Shown here in pieces: positions 1 to 7,124 of a stretch of DNA of 8,797 bases (positions within the stretch are counted from its first letter, which is position 1; every line of letters begins with the position of its first letter). The notes beneath the pieces were generated by a model. The model saw only the letters and a list, made by a program, of their open reading frames with translations, was not told the DNA's origin and did no database searches. The stretch is taken from the NCBI RefSeq assembly GCF_001602625.1, contig NZ_LECR01000046.1:59477-68273 (forward strand), written 5' to 3'. The position numbers were made by a program, and so were the translations under genes. The stretch is from Sodalis-like endosymbiont of Proechinophthirus fluctus. Its GTDB lineage: Bacteria > Pseudomonadota > Gammaproteobacteria > Enterobacterales > Enterobacteriaceae.

Positions 1-690
1 GTAGTAAATATTGCCCCATACATGACCATCGACACCGTAAATGGCGTTATCTTGATACATGAAATTTTCACTACACTGGTTAAGGCGGATATTTCTCGTA
101 TTAACTACCCTGAACACGGTTGCCGGACACGGCTAATTACCTGGGTGACTCCAGGAAGCCTAGAATAGGATGTTGTTCGAGTTTTTTTATCCTATCATAT
201 CCCAAAATTAGCACGATAGATGCCGTCAGAAAGCAGCTTAAGTTGAGCTCTAATGCCATGGACGGCATCACGATATGCGCTGTAAAACGGGGCTTGCACG
301 GATAAAAAATCTTTATCGGATCGCTATCTCTGCTTGGATGAATCAGTCTTCAAAATAGGTCATCAGTACGTCACCGTTATCTCTGACTATCATGGCCGGG
401 CTCTGAAAATGAATAATGATTGCAGTGTTGAGAGCTTGCTAACTATAGATATTAGAGTAGTTTGAGCGATTACTAGTTGGATGAGATAAAAACGTTGTCG
501 ATTAACATGAATATATCCTAATATCAGTCCATCCTGGAATCCTCTTCCAAATGCTGTAGATAAAATAGCATTCGACCACTTCCATTTAGCAAAAACGCTC
601 TGCGCCGTTATTGATCAAACAAATATAGCGGAAATTAAACGTCTCCCCTCGTCAGACAGAAGAGGGGCTCACCGTTCGTCTGGTATTTAA
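1..690 (+). pseudogene. ISL3-family transposase remnant, 5' end outside window
   Basis: This is a decayed DDE transposase of the ISL3 family, which would have moved an insertion sequence. Joining frames gives the family's landmarks in order. The end of the N-terminal zinc-binding module reads RINYPEHGCRTRLITW (about 97–144), where the usual Cys before PEHG is Tyr. A helical segment follows, KQLKLSSNAMDGITICAVKR (about 229–288). The first catalytic Asp lies in YLCLDESVFKIGHQYVTVIS (Asp codon 337–339). The second is in DKIAFDHFHLAKTL (Asp codon 574–576), then EIKRLPS near 630–650. Stops (for example TAG at 166–168, and TAA after GLHG near 302) and frameshifts interrupt every block. The C-terminal third, with the catalytic Glu, is not recognisable after about 690, and I see no terminal inverted repeat. 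The family call is firm; the exact subgroup is not. Confidence 0.82.
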
Positions 691-913
691 TATTAATAGT
701 TATGATGTTTTTTTCTTTTTAAGGCTATCCAGCTCAATAATGATTTTTTGATAAAAAAATACTGTATGGACGATAATTATTATGACGACTATGCAACAGT
801 TAGATTTGGGAAAGATGCCGAAATTTAATAAAGTATCATGAGTTATACTTAGTAAACGTGTTTAGCATGAATGGCAGTGGTGAAAATAATTTCAATATCA
901 TTACTAGAAGTAA
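691..913. other. AT-rich gap between IS remnant and LuxR relic
   Basis: This stretch is strongly AT-rich and should hold the transposase C-terminus if the element were complete, but I cannot read family motifs in any frame. A short plus-strand open stretch from ATG 768 (MDDNYYDDYATVRFGKDAEI) is too short and matches nothing I know. Nothing else is supported. Confidence 0.4.
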
Positions 914-1608
914 TTACCTCCTTCTCTTTAGAGCTTTTAGGGTACGTAATCGTTTACGTTCGACATTATGGTAATGCTCGATTAACACGTTGAGTGAATT
1001 TATATCTACCTTACTGTGAATATTTAATAGCTTATCTTCTACTGTGTGATGAGAAATGAAAAGATTCGTTGCGATCTCCTTGTCAGAAATTATATGAACA
1101 TAATAGAAAGGTAATTCCTAGTTTTTTCAGAGAAAAAATACACTGGCAGTGTAAAGGATAACGACAGAAAAGGTTCTACATTTACAAAAATAGAAAAATT
1201 AGACACGAATGAATTCTTTTATATAATTTTTTTCCATAAAACTTCACCATTTTTGGAGTAGATTGGAGATTTGTGATAATAAATTAGTTTAAGTTATTTA
1301 TTTCTGATAAAATATGAAATCGTAATTATTTCATCGCCTAATATGCTTGATTCTGCCTTTCTATCATGTGCTTGATATCCTTTTGCTGGCTATGACCAAT
1401 AGCATTGGAGTTCATCATCAGTTTTACCCTCAAAATTGAAATTAGCCGGAACGCTCAAATTTTAAAGTCTTCCTTGTTAAAGTAGACAAACCTAGAATCA
1501 TACTATTTTATACCCATGGTATTTCTAACCTTTCCATCATAGAAATTATTGTATATAGCTCAGTGATTACATGGCAATAATTTCATTATTTATTTTATTA
1601 TTATCCAT
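914..1608 (-). pseudogene. PAS-domain LuxR-type transcriptional regulator, broken
   Basis: This was a DNA-binding regulator with an N-terminal PAS-like sensor and a C-terminal LuxR/GerE helix-turn-helix, a common architecture in Enterobacterales. From a probable ATG at 1608–1606 (MDNNKINNEIIAM) the joined frames give MMERLEIPWV, DSRFVYFNKEDFKI, then FNFEGKTDDELQCYWS and GYQAHDRKAES (about 1440–1345), all typical of this PAS group. The linker SPIYSKNGEVL and FVSNFSIFVNVEPFLSLSF follow. The HTH reads ISDKEIATNLFISHHTVED with LLNIHSKVDINSLNVL, then a basic tail ending at TAA 916–914. The span of about 231 codons fits the family. In-frame stops (TAA after IPWV, TAG after CYWS) and several single-base frameshifts make it a pseudogene. 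It lies divergent from the toxin relic at 2136. The ligand is unknown. Confidence 0.85.
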
Positions 1609-2135
1609 AATGACAATACGAACCTTTTATAAGGTGATATTTAAAAGAAAATTCCAACATTGGAATAATTATTCCCTAGTTTTCATACAAGATACAGAGT
1701 AATTTTTGATTATTTTATTAATGAAAATATATTTTTTATCATAAGTATGTTCATCTCATTTTGAGTATATAAGTGTATCGCCGAGATCAGTGGACTTATT
1801 GTGGGTAATTCGTTTTTTATGAACTTAATTTAACAATGAATAAAGCTGCTTCTTCACGATCTGCTTATGCGAATTCATGTGCGTAGTCTACCAAAAAGAG
1901 TAATCTCTATTTGTATTATTTACATAAAATTTAACTCAATCTATGTGATAATAAGTGTTAAGATATCACGAAATTAATTTCTTACGAAACCACGAACTAT
2001 CCCACCAATGTTGTCTGGCACAATATTAATTTACTATTCAAGTCTATTTCTCAAATTTTTTTGATATTTTTATATATTATTAAAAGAGAAATAATGTGAT
2101 ATATTAAAAAATAAAGAGCTTAGTGTAAGTAGAGA
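1609..2135. other. AT-rich divergent intergenic stretch, no gene seen
   Basis: This spacer separates the minus-strand LuxR relic from the plus-strand toxin relic and is very AT-rich. The minus strand has a 17-residue open stretch beginning MNSHKQIVKKQ (near 1876). It continues past a stop as VHKKRITHNKSTDLGDTL and might be the tail of another lost gene, but I cannot name a family. AT content is so high that -10-like boxes occur everywhere, so I do not call a promoter. Confidence 0.4.
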
Positions 2136-3092
2136 ATGCAGTTATTAAAATCAATATACAGCTAGGAGGACAGTGTCGTAAACGGAGGCCGAGTTTTTTC
2201 AGAGGTCACTACCAGTGATGAGCAACTCCTATTCAAGCTTGAAGAGTCTGATATCATCAGGGCTATCACCGTCCTTAATAGGATGAGATCTGATAATGTG
2301 TTTTTTGAAGTCCTGCACCGCGTGGAGACCTGTACAGCAAATATCACTGGTAGCAGGTTCATAAAAATACGGAGATTTTCATCGCCAAATTCCTGGAATT
2401 CAGTTCAAGGACAGAGATCGTATCGAAAAACGAATTGGTCAATAGCAGTAAGGTGGCGGGTAAATTTAGCATCAACTTATTGACCGAAGTTATAAATACT
2501 GTTTCATCCGGGTGGAAATTAGAGGATGGGATTTTCTTTGGGCAACAAGTAACCTATGATGTAGATTGGCACAAAGGAGAAACTTCTTTTGGGTGTACTC
2601 ACGGCTGGGGGTGAAATGGTAAAGTATTGGAGTCTGTCACCTCTAAGACCAGCACCGGAGTAGTGGTCTCTCTGGCACCCGGTCAGGTGGTCGTTGCGAA
2701 AATGATTGCAAGCCCGGGGCCGGGTCAGCAGAGTCGAGGTAGAATATCTTTCTCATCTCTATGGCTTTGTCGCAATAAACTATGAACCTCCGTATTATGA
2801 ACGTAACTTTTTGGGGAGAAATGTCGCGTCTAGTTGAGAAAAAATTCGACGCCAAATGCATGTCGCTCTAGGTAGGGAAGTCATGAAAATTGCTATGTAT
2901 TCCAAGGCGAAAGTAGAGTTATAGGATAAGGCAAGTAAAGGTTTGCTGAAAATGGTTTGGCCGAATAATGAGGAGGAAAACCCTATCGGCAATAGTGTCG
3001 CCTAGACAGAGATTAGATCAATTGATTTTGCAGTATCTTCCCTGGGACAAGGTGAGCATCAGATAACTGCTTATTTCCCGGTGGAAGAATGA
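2136..3092 (+). pseudogene. Aerolysin-like beta-pore-forming toxin relic
   Basis: The joined frames give about 318 residues that resemble aerolysin/ETX-MTX2-type toxins, which oligomerise on membranes and insert a beta-barrel. ATG 2136 is in frame with the body through TAG 2163–2165. After an N-terminal part (SEVTTSDEQLLFKLEESD) comes a Ser/Thr/Asn-rich strand region, EFSSRTEIVSKNELVNSSKV. It is followed by VINTVSSGWKLEDGIFFGQQ, VLESVTSKTSTGVVVSLAPG with QVVVAKM, and VEVEYLSHLYGFVAINYEPP. The order of a polar amphipathic strand, SxGW..., a 'PPG/APG-K/Q-V' strand and a 'G.VAVNY.P' strand is what I recognise from the family. Frameshifts lie near 2363–2367 (A5 run) and near 2735. In-frame stops are at 2163, 2612, 2835, 2922 and 3003, and the final stop is 3090–3092. 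I see no secretion signal. The family call comes from pattern memory, not a search; another beta-rich secreted protein is the main alternative. Confidence 0.6.
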
Positions 3093-3178
3093 AAATATCC
3101 AAAATAACAATGCAATGGTCTTATGCTGATGGTCATTGTCTTCTTAATACAAGGGAAGAGTTAAAGGGAAGAACAGGA

Positions 3179-3760
3179 TCATTCTGTGCCAATCACCACA
3201 TCATAAAGCCCCTCTGCAGCCGCAGGCGTTAAAACAGCACCGCCCAATGCTTACGTGAGAGTAACGTTTCCACGGCGATGCCGTTTTCGTCGGCCAACAC
3301 CTTAAAGTAATACCGCTGTAGCTCGGCTTTTGTAAACGTTTCGCACTGCTGGGGCGGTATATTTATCAGTGCCAGCTCCAACCCTGTCAAAATCGATTGA
3401 CGTAAATAGTGATTCTCATCGTCATCTAGTGAATTAAGTAACACCTTCTCCATCTCGTCACTCTCTGACCAATTGCTATCAACATCATCGGATAATAACA
3501 GCTTGCGCTTTTTACGCGACCGGTCAATAATCTTTCTTACAGGCGGCGAGAAAAAGCAAGGCGGTGACTTTCTCGATCTGGTGCAATAGCTATTAACTTT
3601 GATCAGTTGATAAGGTTATTTCCTGATAAACATCTTCCGCATCGGCGAAATTGTTGGTACGTCTGACAATGAATGCTCGCAACCGATGTTGGCAGCCGCC
3701 ATACAGCCCAACCACCAGATCACGCCTGGCCATTATCGTGGGTGTAGGGACGGGTGGCAT
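3179..3760 (-). pseudogene. ECF-type RNA polymerase sigma factor, frameshifted
   Basis: This encoded a small sigma-70 family (ECF-like) factor that would have redirected RNA polymerase to a special regulon. ATG 3760–3758 follows AAGGA with seven bases between, a good ribosome site. Region 2 reads VGLYGGCQHRLRAFIVRR then NNFADAEDVYQEI, with the characteristic DAED...QE. Two further frames supply LIKVNS, LLHQIEKVTA and KIIDRSRKKRKLLLSDD (end of region 2/linker). A longer open segment from 3453 carries region 4: GLELALINIPPQQCETF, TKAELQRYYFKVLADENGIA, VETLLSRKHWAVLF, which matches the sigma-4 helix-turn-helix. The original end was probably the TGA at 3181–3179, after residues resembling LRLQGLYDVVIGTE. 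That makes about 193 codons, the normal ECF length. TAA and TAG near 3590 and TAA 3231–3229 disrupt it. It lies 30 bp downstream of the membrane-protein relic, with which it surely formed an operon. Confidence 0.85.
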
Positions 3761-3790
3761 TTTCAGGTCCTTGTGATGATAGCGTCCATA

Positions 3791-4088
3791 CTAGGGGCCA
3801 TGGCGGCGTCCCATGCCGCGTTGTTTGATAAAAGCTTCGCGCTGCTCTGGGCTCATCATCCAGCGCTAGCGTAATTCCCGGCTATGGCGTCCAAACATAC
3901 TCCGGCCACTGAAACTGCCTAATAGAATTTTGCTGAGAATAAGTATTCCCAGCGCCTGAAGAAAGCCGATGGTATTTACGCCAAAAAATATCCGGCAGCA
4001 GCGCATTCCACAGCAGCATGACTAGCGCGCTGATGGCAGAGGTAGCGACTACGGCCATTGCTATTCGCCAAAGTTTACGATCTCTCAT
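3791..4088 (-). pseudogene. Small membrane protein paired with the sigma factor, frameshifted
   Basis: This encoded a small inner-membrane protein of unknown function, the first gene of the sigma-factor operon. The start is ATG 4088–4086, preceded by AAGGAG at good distance; a longer in-frame start further upstream is less likely. It reads MRDRKLWRIAMAVVATSAIS then ALVMLLWNALLPDIF, a membrane segment. A one-base insertion in an A6 run (3983–3988) shifts the frame. The other frame continues GVNTIGFLQALGILILSKIL, a second membrane segment, then GRSMFGRHSRELR. A TAG at 3868–3866 precedes RWMMSPEQREAFIKQRGMGR, a charged cytoplasmic-type tail, and the stop TAG 3793–3791. The 298-bp span equals 99 codons plus exactly one extra base, so the insertion is probably the only indel. 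The 'WN.LLP.IFG...I.F.QALGIL.LS.IL.G' pattern recurs in small hypothetical membrane proteins. An anti-sigma or signal-input role is only inferred from position. Confidence 0.75.
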
Positions 4089-4133
4089 ATTGTCTACTCC
4101 TTGATGGTCAGTTGCTAAGGTAGAACGAATCAG

Positions 4134-4167
4134 ACACAAAAATACTTGTGCCAGTAGGTTTTTGTGT
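4134..4167. promoter_or_regulatory. A/T-rich inverted repeat in the leader of the sigma operon
   Basis: ACACAAAAA at 4134–4142 is the exact reverse complement of TTTTTGTGT at 4159–4167. Inside it, TACT (4143–4146) pairs with AGTA (4153–4156), giving a 13-bp stem with a two-base bulge and a six-base loop. It ends about 46 bp before the ATG at 4088. It could be an operator or an RNA hairpin in the leader. The low GC of the stem argues against a standard rho-independent terminator, although a T run is part of one arm. Confidence 0.4.
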
Positions 4168-4179
4168 TATATTGACTGC

Positions 4180-4205
4180 TGTACACCGCTGTTTGACGGT
4201 GTACA
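4180..4205. promoter_or_regulatory. Perfect 9-bp inverted repeat, probable operator
   Basis: TGTACACCG (4180–4188) and CGGTGTACA (4197–4205) form a perfect inverted repeat separated by eight bases. It sits about 90–117 bp upstream of the small membrane protein start, with TATAAC-like bases on the minus strand just inside it (near 4170). Size and symmetry fit a dimeric repressor or activator site controlling the minus-strand sigma operon, and possibly a lost plus-strand gene. The binding protein is unknown. Confidence 0.45.
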
Positions 4206-4569
4206 CTGTGGGACGCCAGTGTCATTGCCGTGTTATTTTATGAAACCCTAAAGGAGCGATGGCGCCGGACGATACATTCCATTTGCAAACGATTTATTTC
4301 CTGGCGCCGACCCGCGCGGTTGCCTCATTAAGAAAAGGGGATTTTGGCACTGCAAAATTATAAAAATATTTCTATTTACGCCACAAAACTTCCACTCGCC
4401 TCCTGAGGAGAAATCATTTTGCCTCAGTGGTGTCGTACAGGCTGTAATCTTCCAGCGCTTAATCCCAATTCATCTAGGTAGAAAAGAGACATAATTCCAG
4501 ACAGGTAAAGAATGGTAAAATATTGCTAGAGAGGGAGGTTGGCGCAAAGGCTAGTTTATAAAAATTTCC
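4206..4569. other. Degenerate stretch, no gene recognised
   Basis: A 34-codon plus-strand frame at 4259–4363 (MAPDDTFHLQTIYFL...) follows AAGGAG, but with only two bases of spacing, and resembles no family I know. The opposite strand has broken segments such as RWKITACTTPLRQNDFSSGG without a clear match. A small GC-rich dyad, CTCC-TGA-GGAG, occurs near 4400. Either strand may carry the debris of a gene divergent from the sigma operon, but I cannot support one. Confidence 0.35.
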
Positions 4570-5125
4570 CTGGACTTTTTTATTATTCTTGATAGCCGTT
4601 AGGATTGAGATCCATATATTGCCAGGATGGATGCCTCGTAGCCTAATACAACATTCTCGGTAATGTTCTGCATCGATATGGCATTAATGGTGAGACAGTG
4701 ATAGTCATCACCTCGTATATACGGGTCGGCGCTGTGTTACTTCAGCAGCGAATGGGAAAAATCCTAGTTTGGCGCCACATTGACTATTCCATAATTGGCC
4801 AGGCGCAACCTTTTAGCCTGGGAGAATAAACGCGGGATTGTCGCTGATATTCTTCACCTTGCCCCTAAACCTTGTCCTCAGGATAAGGCGCTGTGAGTCT
4901 CTCCAGCGAGCTATACTATAATGCTATTGCCATAATAATCCAGCAGCACGGTATAACCCTTATCTGCCTCGTTGAATATCTGGATGCCGTTGGGTGTTAC
5001 ACGCTCAATATTGTCTTTAGCCTGCATACTGTTAACAAACAACTGCATAAGTTAGAAATAATTATTGGCGGTCAAATAGAGTTCTGTATGTCGTTATTGA
5101 CGATATCGACATTACTAAAACTTAC
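4570..5125 (-). pseudogene. Unidentified protein ghost
   Basis: Reading the minus strand from about 5125 to 4570 and changing frame several times gives protein-like blocks with balanced composition: QAKDNIERVTPNGIQIFNEA then DKGYTVLLDYYGNSI (about 5030–4917), VKNISDNPAFILPG, KVAPGQLWNSQCGAKLGFF, and DDYHCLTINAISMQNITENV followed by LGYEASILAIYG (to about 4605). Spacing and polarity suggest a single decayed gene of roughly 180 residues, perhaps a surface or secreted beta-rich protein. I do not recognise the family. The overlapping plus-strand open frame at 4893–5138 is hydrophobic, unlike any family I know, and probably a shadow. Confidence is low because the reconstruction depends on choosing frames by eye. 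Confidence 0.3.
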
Positions 5126-5821
5126 GGCCTATAAATGAGAAATTTCTGTAGATTTAATCGCTCTATTTAACATTATATAGATCCCGCCACCCCTCCCATT
5201 AAACGAGACGAATTGTGAGTCTAGCCAGGGGGATTTTGTCATTATCAGGGGTAACGCGTTTACCGGTCCACAAGGTAGGTACTGTCAGCGAAAATGACGG
5301 TAAAGCTAGGTAAAGAGGCAATTCGGCAAAAACCTACTGCGGGTCGTCAGCAGCACGGTCAGAAAAACGCCTACTTAAGTCTACCACCCCGCGGGACCAC
5401 CCCGCGGGGTAACCTAGATCAAGCATATCTCTAGGGGTAGGTCCGATGAGATAGATCACGTGCGGTAACATCGGGGCGGCGGGGCGAAACTAACGGGTTG
5501 CTGATTAAACGGTGGATAGTGCTTGTGGTTAATTTAAAGCCGGCGATGCGGCGAAGAAATTATCGCACGGTTGTGTCAAATTCATGACAACAGGCACCGG
5601 TTGATTCTAAAACCTCTGGCGTTCAAGATAAGTCAAGCTAATCAATAGGGAATAGCTATCATGGCATGGCACGATTACTTAAGCCTTGAAAAAGCATTTT
5701 CATAGGGATTTCTTGACGATTCTGCGAAGCCGTTATCCGCCTCCGAGTGGTGCGATACGTTACTTGTAGGGAACATTTAGTCAATTTCAGGGAGCTAGCG
5801 AGCATAAATTTAGCAATCCCA
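5126..5821. other. Degenerate GC-rich stretch without a recognisable gene
   Basis: All frames are short and broken. If the AMP-binding ligase upstream on the minus strand (5822–6340) had its usual length, its C-terminal half would lie here. A few fragments could fit, such as ADNGFAESSRNPYENAFSRL near 5740–5670, but the YG.TE and the C-terminal lysine motifs are not legible. A plus-strand ATG near 5660 (MAWHDYLSLEKAFS, then a stop) follows a purine-rich AGGGA and matches nothing known. Apart from the repeat at 5383–5410, nothing else is supported. Confidence 0.4.
5383..5410. repeat. 13-bp perfect tandem duplication containing GC palindromes
   Basis: ACCACCCCGCGGG occurs twice back to back (5383–5395 and 5396–5408). 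The second copy runs into G-T, completing the 12-bp palindrome ACCCCGCGGGGT (5399–5410). The block can fold into a strong GC hairpin, but no T run follows on either strand. It is most simply a replication-slippage duplication in non-coding debris. Confidence 0.85.
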
Positions 5822-6340
5822 TCAGATACTAACTACTGTCGAGCAGGCGGGTAATGCGCGGATCCGATCCCTGCGTTGCCAGCCAAGCCAGTGCGCTTGC
5901 GCAAGAAAAGTTGGGTTCATGCCGGTTATCACGTTGGCGTTAAACGCCTAATAATATGCGATGATGTCGTCATGATCGCGATCGCAGCCCAGAGAAATTT
6001 CGGCACATCGACCAGTGAAGAGATCGACTATACGATGGACCGCTATAAACAATGCACTTCCTGGTTTGGATAAATTCAGCACCACGTCGCTATCGCGCAA
6101 TAGGCCATTGCGCCAGTGGGTCATGACCAGCAGCCGGTTGATGGTACGCCATTCCTCACAGCCGCACAACTTAGCTTTCGGCAGACCGGTGATGCATGAG
6201 GTGTAAAACATATCGCTTAGTCGTTCGTGAGTGGACAGAGGACCGGGGAAATCCTCATGCACTGCGCGCATTACATCCTCGAAACAGGCGATCAGCAAAT
6301 TTTCCAGCTGGAATATCGGGCCAAGATTCTGATAGAGGCC
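5822..6340 (-). pseudogene. AMP-binding (acyl-CoA synthetase type) ligase fragment
   Basis: This is part of an adenylate-forming ligase, which activates a carboxylic acid with ATP and usually transfers it to CoA or a carrier. A 116-residue open segment from 6298 to 5948 reads CFEDVMRAVHEDFPGPLSTH, SDMFYTSCITGLPKAKL, then THWRNGLLRDSDVVLNLS. DMFYTS-x-x-TGLPK is the P-loop-like A3 core, where the family has YTSGTTGLPKG; the first Gly is Cys and the second Thr-flanked position is Ile, so the motif is damaged. TH...L...D.VLNLSP.FH is the usual sequel. After TAG 5950–5948 the same frame continues NVITGMNPTFLAQAH and RRDRIRALPA to TGA near 5824, resembling 'VT...PT...LL...DLSSLR'. The first ~170 residues are missing because the ornithine-cyclodeaminase relic ends right at this fragment. 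The acid substrate cannot be told. Confidence 0.55.
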
Positions 6341-6368
6341 GCTACTACCGATAGAGGCGGCTACTACT
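6331..6368. repeat. 19-bp tandem duplication at the junction of two relics
   Basis: GATAGAGGCCGCTACTACC (6331–6349) is followed at once by GATAGAGGCGGCTACTACT (6350–6368), 17 of 19 bases identical. The unit is not a multiple of three, so it shifts frame. It lies exactly where the cyclodeaminase C-terminus meets the headless ligase fragment, which suggests a scar of the slippage or deletion that joined them. Confidence 0.85.
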
Positions 6369-7090
6369 ATAGAAAGGGATGCGTGTCGCTCTATCGCGGA
6401 TGTCGTGCAGGACGAAGGCCGCGGCCAGAAAATCCAGATAGCTATGGCCGGTAGAACTGGACACGGTCAGCCGCGCTTTGACGTAGGCGGACGACAAGCT
6501 GAGCAGTTGCGCGAATTCCAGTGCGCCCGCATGTATCTCCCCGGCCTCGTTAATCGCGGTCTGGCGATCTTAAACCACCACTAGCGCGTGGCAGGAGATC
6601 CTCGGATATATTACGCGTGCCTGGGGAGGGCCATGCAAGCCATGCGTATGGGACGCTACGACCTCTTGTGGAGATAATGGTGTGGCGCAGGTGGTAGCGG
6701 TGCAGACAATATCCGCGCCGCGTACCGCCTGTGTGGCTCTCTTCCCGGGCGGGACAACGTTAAACGACCTGGCCAGCGCTGTCTGATCCGGTTTGCGAAG
6801 TCCGCCAACATGGGCGCCGTTGGGCAAAAAGAGGCATAGTTCGGCGACAGTACGCACTGCCATTACTGTCCGGACTTTATGCTAGGTCTGGATGCCTCTG
6901 CTGATCACCGCCAGCACCTGCGCGTTATCCACGGCCACGGCGCAAAAATCAGTGACCATGGCGATTATCGCCGCCGCGCATTTATAGTTAGTTAATTGCA
7001 TTCCTTCAAACAGAGTTAGCGGGGGGCTGCCCGCTAATTCCGTCAAAGACGTAAAGAATGGCGTTGACCGCCGTAGTTACCTGTTGTAAA
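6345..7090 (-). pseudogene. Ornithine cyclodeaminase/mu-crystallin family protein, truncated
   Basis: This was an NAD(P)-dependent enzyme of the OCD/mu-crystallin family, whose members deaminate or reduce amino acids and imines. From about 7080 it reads VTTAVNAILYVFDGISGQ, then after a frame change LTLFEGMQLTNYKCAAAIIA (family: 'P.AL.DG..LT..RTAAA'). The nucleotide-binding turn VLAVISRGIQT follows (family GSG.Q; first Gly lost), then VRTVAELCLFLPN, AVRGADIVCTATTCATPL, DRQTAINEAGEIHAGALEF and VSSSTGHSYLDFLAAAFVL. A G6 run at 7021–7026 causes the first frameshift; removing one base restores PLTLFEG. TAG 6884–6882 and TAA 6572–6570 are in-frame stops in an otherwise continuous frame. About 80–90 N-terminal residues are missing next to the transporter relic. 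The substrate is unknown. It sits in a collinear group with a CitE-type lyase, an MFS transporter and a ligase. Confidence 0.8.
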
Positions 7091-7124
7091 TGTCGCTAAT
7101 CTGGCGGTGAATAGTCGATGATGG

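Noticed and set aside
645..667. CCCCTC...GAGGGG hairpin as a transcription terminator
   Set aside because: The stem is only 6 bp with an 11-base loop, has no T run and lies inside the transposase coding remnant.
120..3092. Amber (TAG) recoding explaining frequent in-frame TAG codons
   Set aside because: TAA and TGA stops and multiple frameshifts and deletions also interrupt the same genes, so general decay explains them better.
4259..4363. Small plus-strand gene MAPDDTFHLQTIYFL... divergent from the sigma operon
   Set aside because: AAGGAG is only two bases from the ATG, the product is 34 residues and no family fits. Position next to the dyad is suggestive but not enough.
4893..5138. 81-residue hydrophobic plus-strand open frame
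   Set aside because: It matches no family I recognise and overlaps a more protein-like minus-strand ghost; likely a shadow of AT-rich antisense sequence.
5948..6298. 116-residue open frame on the minus strand as an intact gene
   Set aside because: It is the longest open frame, but its internal motif (YTSCITGLPK) shows it is the middle of an AMP-binding ligase; it lacks the N- and C-terminal parts and has no ribosome site.
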